NCBI GenBank assembly: GCA_033557675.1
Contig: JAWQRM010000329.1
Coordinates: forward strand, 1 to 24,021
Length of the DNA stretch: 24,021 nt
Direction: 5' to 3'
Source of the DNA: Coptodactyla brooksi
Lineage: Eukaryota; Arthropoda; Insecta; Coleoptera; Scarabaeidae
The notes under the pieces were generated by a model. That model saw nothing but the letters and a program-made list of their open reading frames with translations, was not told the origin of the DNA and did no database searches. The position numbers and the translations under genes are program-made. The stretch's first letter is position 1. Each line of letters begins with the position of its first letter. This document shows, piece by piece, positions 18,160 through 24,021 of the stretch.

Positions 18160-18810
18160 TATGTGACATTTACACGTTACGCTAATTACTTATTATAGTT
18201 CGTATTATATATTGAATTTATGTGACATTTGCACGATTTCTACGAAGTGAAAATAAGAAACAAATGTATCTATACTATTCTGGAAGAGATTGTTTGTTTC
18301 GACTTATATGGTACACTATTGAATACGCGAATTTTCAACCATAATAAATTAATATTAGCATTGGCAGAAAAGCTCATAACCCTATTGGCTCATTTTTGAG
18401 CTGTCATCATTGTACCTAAACAGGCCAAAATAGGTGGTTAAGTATTACAATTACATTACATAATTATTGGTCAAGTTCCTAATAATGGTATGCTCATCAT
18501 TCAGCAACATTTTTATCGTATTAAAAATATTCTAAACATGAATATGTTGGCTGCAATTTTTGTAGGAAGTCACTTTACAGAGTTTATTTAATGAGTACTG
18601 ATAAACTAAATAAATTAATTAAATAAACTAAATAATAAATAGTAAATTGTAAATTTGTTACACTTGTTGTTATACATTATTTGAATTGGATATTTTAGAA
18701 TTTTTAGCAGAAATTGTTCAGTCACTTCTAACCCTTAGAGACTTTTATACGTTATATTTCATTAGAAATGCTAAGCCAATCTGGTATAACATAAAACAAA
18801 TATTTATGTA
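18160..18810. other. AT-rich stretch, nothing recognised
   Basis: TTTATGTGACATTTACACG near 18157 is repeated as TTTATGTGACATTTGCACG near 18219, an imperfect direct repeat ~60 bp apart that may belong to the LINE tail. No gene seen. Confidence 0.4.
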
Positions 18811-18817
18811 AACTAAA

Positions 18818-18823
18818 TTTTAT
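18818..18823 (-). promoter_or_regulatory. Possible MBF1 polyadenylation signal
   Basis: AATAAA on the - strand, about 300 bases past the MBF1 stop codon. It is the first clear signal I see in that direction. Unproven in such AT-rich DNA. Confidence 0.35.
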
Positions 18824-19119
18824 TCATTAGAGTTTAATTAGAAAAAAATGTAACAAAACAGTTTTTACACGAACTATATGATGTTTACACCAAAAAGTTC
18901 TAAGGATCATTATTTCGAAGCTAGTGAAAACGCATGATACAATGGTACCTTATTAGAAAGTATTCCAGGCTACGTAGTTCGCCTACGTGAAGGTTTTGTA
19001 TGTCATGCACACACACACGCACTTATGCAAGACGATGACGGCAAACAAGAGAACCTACATTTCCGTGAACCACGATGTCGGTTAAGAAGGTTATTATAGC
19101 GCCCGCCCGCGAGAACCGA

Positions 19120-19436
19120 TTATTTTTTACTCGTGGGGGGCAGTACTGGTTTACCGAGATCTTTTCCCCGCAGTTTGACCCCAATGACTTTTTCGATCTT
19201 TCCGATGATAACATTGTTGGGGATTCCGCGGCCAGCCTCATAATCCGTTATGACCTGAGGTTTTTCGTTAATTTTCGTCGCCAAATCCTTCTGGCTCAGG
19301 TTCTTTGCCTGCCTACCCTGCTGAATGAGCTTGCCGACGTCCAAGGAGATTTTTTCGTGCCGCAGCTCCTCAGTCTCTCTATCCAGTTTCGCTGTATTTT
19401 TAGTGGCGACGTGCTGCTTATTGCTGCCGGCTCCCC
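19120..19436 (-). CDS. MBF1: Multiprotein-bridging factor 1 (EDF1), last coding exon
   Basis: A transcriptional coactivator that bridges sequence-specific activators and TBP; its conserved C-terminal half is a Cro/C1-type helix-turn-helix, also implicated in responses to stalled ribosomes. After the acceptor AG at 19438-19437 two bases (GG) complete a split codon, probably Trp as in KW-AG-NKQH. Then 104 residues follow to TAA at 19122-19120, exactly the length of human EDF1 after its Trp44. Landmarks: GAGSNKQHVATKNTAKLDRE, TEELRHEKISLDVGKLIQQG, RQAKNLSQKDLATKINEKP, QVITDYEAGRGIPN and KLRGKDLGKP. The upstream exons (about 44 residues) are not seen and should lie to the right. The exon is markedly GC-richer than its surroundings, and the frame is clean, so it is a live host gene. 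Confidence 0.95.
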
Positions 19437-19490
19437 CTACACAAAACAAACAAACTGTTGATTGTGTGTTAGCCTAAAAAAAAAAAAGAG
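19437..19490 (-). promoter_or_regulatory. Two tandem splice acceptors before the MBF1 exon
   Basis: Reading on the - strand, a 12-T tract ends in AG (19475-19474), and 37 bases later TTTGTTTGTTTTGTGTAG ends in a second AG (19438-19437). Only the second keeps the MBF1 frame; the first would add 37 bases and shift it. Confidence 0.6.
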
Positions 19491-19494
19491 ATTT

Positions 19495-20365
19495 TGCATC
19501 GATGGTGAAATGAGGATGAAAGGCCAAACCACAAGAATTGAAAAGATTGCTTCACTTCAATTTTAACTTTAAATAATACGTAACTGACACTAAGTTATCC
19601 ATTGAAAATAGCAACAGAAAGAAATCAAAGGGCACTGACAAATTTGTAGAGATGATAAATAACAACAAAAAATCAAGAGGTGCAATGTCTGAAGACTTAC
19701 CACTCACCAAGAAATATGTAGGAATATGTGTTTGTTATCATAGAACAGAAGAAATATATGTGACAACTTAAAAATCTTTTACAGAAAAATGGTCTTTATC
19801 TTCAATTATATATTTAGTGTTTATTTCTACCACTTCCAGAAGTTTGCTGGTGTTTTTGAATTTTACGTTACATATTAGGCTATATTGTCCCTTATAGCTG
19901 ACGAGATTTTGACAGTATGGTCTCTTGTGTATGTGTTTTGCATAGAGAAAAGACTCATTTATAGGTCTAGCCAGTAGTTTGGTGCCGAGATTCCAACGAA
20001 TGAACCAACAATCCACTTCTTTAAAAGTAAACATAAAAATATGTTACTAGAAGAATGAGATAATATACAACCAAGCACGATAAAAAAAACCTGAGCCAAG
20101 CATAACAAATTAAACATTAATTTAACAAAACAATAACAGACAAGCATTTTCCATTGTACCACCACCTTTGTGTAATTTGGTTTGCATGAATATTTGTTTT
20201 AGGTTTTATATGAGTTTACACAGTTATTTGTATTAACATACAATTAATAAGACTTAACATCTTCTACAGTAAATCAATGATCATGATATATGAACTTGAT
20301 AACAGTGAGGTCTAATGACACTACATTCTTTTATACATTTAATAAGTTTAATATTTAATTTAAAG
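19495..20365. other. AT-rich stretch, no gene supported
   Basis: A - strand open frame at 20034-19768 (88 codons, WFIRWNLGTKLLARPINESF and onward) has normal-looking composition but no recognised motif or splice context. It would lie in the MBF1 intron or upstream of it. Confidence 0.35.
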
Positions 20366-20367
20366 GT

Positions 20368-20582
20368 AAATGTGTAGTAAAGTAAAGTAATTGCGACCGT
20401 TTAACCAAAACAAGAAAATAACTGCTCAACGCACGTTTCACTAACCCTGTTGGTAGTTTCAGAAGTGACAAGAGACAAAAAAAAAGTCTTTAGTTGCTCC
20501 CGAAGATGCTGATATAGGTAACGAAACGTACGTCAAGCAGTTAATTACTTGTTTGGGTTAAGTGGTGACAATTGTAAACTTT
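20368..20582 (+). mobile_element. Foldback element, copy 3 of 3
   Basis: The fullest palindrome of the family. The left half (GACCGTTTAACCAAAACAAG, then AACTGCTCAACGCACGTTTC and ACTAACC) is the near reverse complement of the right half (GGTAACGAAACGTACGTC, AAGCAGTTAATTACTTG, GGGTTAAGTGGTGAC). The right-half core carries the hammerhead-like layout: stem I strand GTTGCTC (20493-20499), CCGAAGA (one core change, U4 to C), GAAAC (20523-20527), AC/GT stem III with loop GTAC, cleavage base C at 20534, then AAGCAGT, which pairs with the stem I strand in six of seven positions including two wobbles. Stem II is degraded. The left half holds the inverted copy on the - strand. Ends and any target duplication (TTTAATTTAAAGGT against TGCAATTTTAACGT) are uncertain. 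Confidence 0.65.
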
Positions 20583-20661
20583 GCAATTTTAACGTGCCTA
20601 ATTTAGTTTCTTTGATCCCTGCTGTTCTTCTTAGTTTTATTATACACTTATAGTGGGTCAC

Positions 20662-20681
20662 TTCGGGTCATAGTGACCCAA
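20662..20681 (+). repeat. piggyBac end repeat (left)
   Basis: TTCGGGTCATAGTGACCCAA, matching the reverse complement of 22641-22660 at 17 of 20 positions. Confidence 0.7.
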
Positions 20682-20885
20682 TGTATGCAGGTACAGGAGG
20701 ATTGTCACGAATAGCTCGAAATTAATACATTGTGATTTTATTACAGTACATAAACGCAAACAACGATGAAAAGCAATCTTATTACTAACAAAAGTAAATT
20801 CTATTATAATAAAAAATATTACAAACACTAAATCTAAAGCGAGAGAGAGAATACCAATAAATTCTAATGTGCATCCAATTATTGC

Positions 20886-22498
20886 CTAATCTTTATACTG
20901 ATGACAATAATACACCATAACACGAACCTTACATAAATATTTATTACACTTACGACATGTTATACTTGTATTATTGTCACATTTGGATGGACACATATTA
21001 CATTGTGGTCTTTTATTTTTACCGATTACACCAAATGCAAATGGCACTGCTACTTCACCACGTTGACCTTGAATTTTCTTTATTACGGCAGTGGCTTGTT
21101 GAGTACGACGTTTATGTTCTCTAGACATCATATAGGGAGTTACCATCAGTTTGCCCAATTCTTCCAGATATAGTCTTCTCTTGTACATAACGTTCTTATT
21201 TCAATCTGGATTTATTTCTCCATAACACAAATGCATTATAAGCACTAACATCAAGTGTGTTGTAGAGCAAAATAATAGACCATCGATTGGTTTTTCTTTC
21301 GCATGTACATGCTGCAATACTTTGATCTAACGTATCAACGACCCCTTTGGTAAAGTTACAATCTAATATGATTTGTGGCTTCTTATCGTCCCTGCTGCTC
21401 ACTTCATTATCACAGTGCATTGTGCTCATGAGAATAAGGTTTTTAGTTTTTTTAGGCACATATGACATAATTGCGGTACCCTTGGTAAAATAAAAAGTAG
21501 AACTATGTACTTCTTCACTTATTGTAATCTTGGGAAGTTCGGGATTATTTTTTCTAACCGTGCCTAACATTGTAAGTTTTCTTTTGAGGAGCATTTCACC
21601 TAACTTTTTGGACTTGAAAAAATTATCACATGTAACACTTTGCTCCTGAGATCATGTGTTAGGTCTAAAAGTACTCACATCCCTTGACTTTTGTCTGGTG
21701 CTTAACCTGGACATTTTCCCGTATAAACTTGAGCTTTCATGTTATAGGAACTCTAACTGTTGCAAAGAGTCCGTATTGTGATGCCATATTTTGCAGGCTT
21801 GCCGGGAATATACTGTTCGAAAGAACAGCGTCCTCTGAAGCCAGCAAATTGTTCTTCAACAGTAACATTATCACCTACATTGCACAATTCAGGCATAATT
21901 TCTAACCACTTCTCCAAAAACTCTCTTATAGGGGCTAATTTGTCACTTGCTCTCCTTTGTTGATGATGGACCTTATCATCAAAATGTACTGCAAAATGTA
22001 ATGCAAAATGTACATGATTTTAGATAAAAAAAACTTTCAATGACATTGTTGCACAAAAAATAAGTTTACTAGTATCTGCATCCCACAAAATTTTGTTGAT
22101 TCACCGTGTGATTTATAAACTTCTGCCAACAGCAATAATTCTATATATGCTTGTATTGTAATATTATCCAGGTCTTCCCAATCGCACCTGTACACTCACT
22201 GACCTTCAATACTGCTCATTTTCAGCACAATATTTTCAAGTGTGGGGTTCACGATAACTTGAAAGACAGATGAGATATCCTTCACTCTAGATATGGCATA
22301 TTTAGTTGGACCAGGAGTAATTTGCATTATATTTTAACTAGATGCTCGTCCACTTTAGGGGAAAGGTTCTAACATCCAAGATAAAACTTTGTCTTTTAAC
22401 AGTACTAACTGCACAGGAACCGCAGAATCATAGTCTGCTTTGGATTTCTCCTAGTCGGTATTATCTATTTCTTCATCAGATAGAAATTGCCTCGCCAT
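20886..22498 (-). pseudogene. piggyBac transposase pseudogene
   Basis: Full-length but broken; about 537 codons from ATG at 22498. In order: MARQFLSDEEIDN at the N-terminus; AYIELLLLAEVYKS and SKLIFCATMSLK (about 22165-22030); RASDKLAPIREFLEKW, NVTVEEQFAGFRGRCSFEQY and IPGKPAKYGI (about 21955-21775). The first catalytic site reads TLCNS and a stop, where CDAKTGY-type sequence is expected, so Asp is Asn. VTCDNFFKSKKLGEMLLKRK (about 21632-21575) holds the second Asp. SYVPKKTKNLILMSTMHCD and FTKGVVDTLDQSIAAC (about 21475-21315) hold the third, followed by RKTNRWSIILLYNTLDVSAY. After a frameshift at about 21190-21200 comes RRLYLEELGKLMV. The C-terminal Cys-rich finger (CNMCPSKC...CRKCNKYLCK) ends at 20886. 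There are at least four frame changes. Confidence 0.85.
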
Positions 22499-22640
22499 TA
22501 TTTATGTTGGTGGTTATTCAACACTGTATATAAAGGAAGTGAAGTACGCTGTTGGCGTTCCCTTTTTATATGATATATTAGTATGCATGCACAAACATGC
22601 CTATTCAACCAGTATGAATGCATAATCTTGTTGGATAGTT

Positions 22641-22660
22641 TTGGGTCATAATGACCCGAG
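22641..22660 (-). repeat. piggyBac end repeat (right)
   Basis: On the - strand CTCGGGTCATTATGACCCAA; inverted partner of 20662-20681. Confidence 0.7.
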
Positions 22661-22669
22661 GGTTATATA

Positions 22670-23260
22670 CGTAACAATCAAAAAATAAAAATTTACTAAT
22701 AATTTCTTGTAAGAACTATTTGGCTATATTATACTTTACACACTACCAAACAGTCACAGAATCTTGGAAACAAATAATGAAAGATGACAAAGTTATAAAA
22801 CTAGAAAAAACCATTTCGGGGAGCACAGCAGGATTAACATGCTGATAATATAATTTAAACTTGTGCAATCTTATCGTTAGAAACACAAATGAAGATCACA
22901 TAAGTATTTCATTCTTTATATCCACAGTTGCTATAAAGAAAGCAGAAAGGTGTGAGGAAAGTCAGATAAGAATTGTCAAGTTTCTTCTTGACCATTGAAA
23001 CAAAGGTCAAGCAAAAATCTGGTGGAATATTTGCTACGTAAGCAAATGTTTTTAGTTTAGATGGATGCACCATGGTATGGCAGAAAGTAAATTTAAAATT
23101 GAACTTGCCACTTGAATCGTACGGGAAGAAACATCATGGTTCAGAGATCTACAGCTGGAGTTGAAGAATTTACATCTATGAAAGAAAATATGAAGAAGAA
23201 GAGAATTTATTTAAGACGTTGATTTAAATAAATCAATCATTAGTTGATTTAAATCCCATA
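22670..23260. other. AT-rich stretch, no gene recognised
   Basis: On the + strand 22928-22980 follows a possible acceptor (TTCTTTATATCCACAG) and reads VAIKKAERCEESQIRIVKFL before a stop. A second piece, KIELAT then EETSWFRDLQLELKNLHL, lies near 23095-23180. Neither is recognised. GATTTAAAT motifs cluster at 23223-23256. Confidence 0.3.
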
Positions 23261-23266
23261 CAGAAT

Positions 23267-23322
23267 TTCGCTATACCGTGATGTTCCTTTCCCAGAAGAA
23301 AGGAACATCACGGTATAGCGAA
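23267..23322. repeat. 25-bp perfect inverted repeat, 6-base loop
   Basis: The left arm 23267-23291 begins TTCGCTATACCGTGATG; the right arm 23298-23322 is its exact reverse complement; the loop is CCAGAA. The outer bases AATT on the left (23264-23267) also pair with AATT on the right once a single G (23323) is looped out. No coding sequence or target duplication is seen around it. Confidence 0.9.
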
Positions 23323-23329
23323 GAATTTA

Positions 23330-23845
23330 CTGCATATCTATAAATTTTATTTCGTAACTTGAAAGGGAATAAATCAGATAAAATTAACAACCAGTTGGGT
23401 AACAGGATATTTCTGTTTTCTTTTCTTTTTTTACACAAATCTTCTTAACATGATAAAAAAAACCGAACATGAATGTAGTGACATAAACAACAGTCACTTA
23501 AGTAAAATTTTCTTTACTAACTTTCCTTACTGTTGTACTAAGTACTTACGTAAAAAGAAATTATTGAAATTGTAATAAATTAAGGAATAATAAATAAAAG
23601 AAAGTTTATTGTTTATACAAAATTTCGAATGTTAATGTTTCTTCATATAATATACAGTATGTAAAGGTGATTTACGTCCACTTAGTTTATTGTTCATAAC
23701 TTGGTTAGTACTGCACTGATCCAGATGAAATTTTTATGGCGATTATATATTGCACCTTCATATTTGTGTATGAAATTTCAGGCCGATATCCCTCGTATTA
23801 ACAAAGTTATTTTAAAAACTAAAAAATAAGTGGCATATGGCATGT
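23330..23845. other. AT-rich stretch, nothing recognised
   Basis: No gene or structured repeat seen. 23690-23830 could be the 5' part of the Tc1 relic that follows, but it has no readable motif. Confidence 0.35.
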
Positions 23846-23849
23846 CAGC

Positions 23850-24021
23850 TTTATCATTGAAACTTTTGAAGAATGCTTGTTATTTTAAAGATTGTTTGGT
23901 CGGACGAAAAGAAGTTCAATTTGAAAGGTCCCAATGGTCTAACGAATTACTGGCACGACTTTTAAACTGAGCCTTGCTGCTTTTTTAAGAGCAATTTTGG
24001 CAGTGGTTCCATTATAATGTG
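23850..24021 (+). pseudogene. Tc1-type transposase fragment, runs off the right edge
   Basis: On the + strand about 23890-23965 reads KIVWSDEKKFNLKGPNGLTN, then YWHDF and a stop, matching the first catalytic block of Tc1-family transposases (W-SDE-KFNLDGPDG---YWHD). After a frame change FFKSNFGSGSIIM (about 23980-24019) matches FS-R--GGGSVMVW. The catalytic Asp of SDE is present. The stop after HDF and the frameshift make this copy defective. It is cut by the window edge and is a different copy from the one at 6759-7240, on the other strand and covering the part that copy has lost most of. Confidence 0.75.

Larger units (their letters stand above)
20651..22662 (-). mobile_element. piggyBac-type DNA transposon, degenerate
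   Basis: About 2.0 kb around a broken piggyBac transposase. Both ends carry the same subterminal palindrome, GGGTCA-NNN-TGACCC, at 20665-20679 and 22643-22657. The 20-bp stretches containing them (20662-20681 and the reverse complement of 22641-22660) match at 17 positions. TTAT lies just outside both proposed ends (20648-20651, 22663-22666), possibly decayed from the canonical TTAA target. Exact ends are approximate, because the left side has an extra GTGGGTCAC block (20653-20661). Confidence 0.75.

Noticed and set aside
19075..19461. 128-codon open frame on the + strand
   Set aside because: Antisense of the MBF1 exon, favoured by its high GC content.
20644..20700. GTGGGTCAC and GGGTCATAGTGACCC as nuclear receptor response elements
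   Set aside because: They sit at the end of a piggyBac element and recur at its other end, so they are better explained as transposon termini.
1..24021. tRNA, rRNA, CRISPR arrays, bacterial operons
   Set aside because: I found no cloverleaf with a GTTC-type B box, no rRNA signature, no regularly spaced repeats and no bacterial gene order.

Overview
This is an AT-rich eukaryotic window that reads as arthropod, most likely insect. It has single coding exons of two conserved housekeeping genes, each opening at a pyrimidine-rich AG splice acceptor, set in a dense bed of decayed transposable elements typical of insects (Tigger/pogo, mariner, Tc1, piggyBac, hAT, non-LTR retrotransposons). I see no bacterial gene organisation, tRNA, rRNA or CRISPR. 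I cannot assign an insect order.

Layout. 1-2.97 kb: a nearly complete Tigger element (9-1879) with degenerate terminal inverted repeats, the 3' end of a mariner, and a second, TIGD1-like Tigger relic that is interrupted by a 191-bp foldback element with a perfect 10-bp target-site duplication. 2.98-3.64 kb: the long last coding exon of proteasome subunit beta-1 (PSMB1) on the + strand, with two AATAAA signals. 4.2-5.6 kb: a hAT relic coding for a CGGBP1-like transposase. 6.7-8.4 kb: Tc1, Jockey-like and other LINE fragments on the - strand. 9.5-9.75 kb: a second foldback element, with an 11-bp duplication. 10.6-14.2 kb: AT-rich DNA with two candidate exons of an unidentified - strand gene and a mariner relic between them. 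14.2-17.4 kb: mostly featureless. 17.4-18.2 kb: a LINE reverse transcriptase fragment. 19.1-19.44 kb: the last exon of MBF1/EDF1 on the - strand, a GC-rich island. 20.37-20.58 kb: a third foldback element. 20.65-22.66 kb: a piggyBac element with a broken transposase. 23.27-23.32 kb: a perfect 25-bp inverted repeat. 23.85 kb to the right edge: a Tc1 relic that runs off the window.

The two clear host genes (a 20S proteasome structural subunit and a transcriptional coactivator) face each other about 15.5 kb apart, and their upstream exons lie outside the window or were not found. Every transposase or reverse transcriptase I could read is broken by stops or frameshifts, so no autonomous element is active here.

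The most interesting signal is the three-member family of ~200-bp foldback elements (2704-2894, 9535-9737, ~20368-20582). Two have 10-11 bp target-site duplications. One (9651-9691) keeps every conserved core nucleotide of a minimal type I hammerhead ribozyme, with stems I, II and III that pair apart from one unpaired U at the base of stem II. A second copy keeps most of the same architecture with wobble pairs in stem I.
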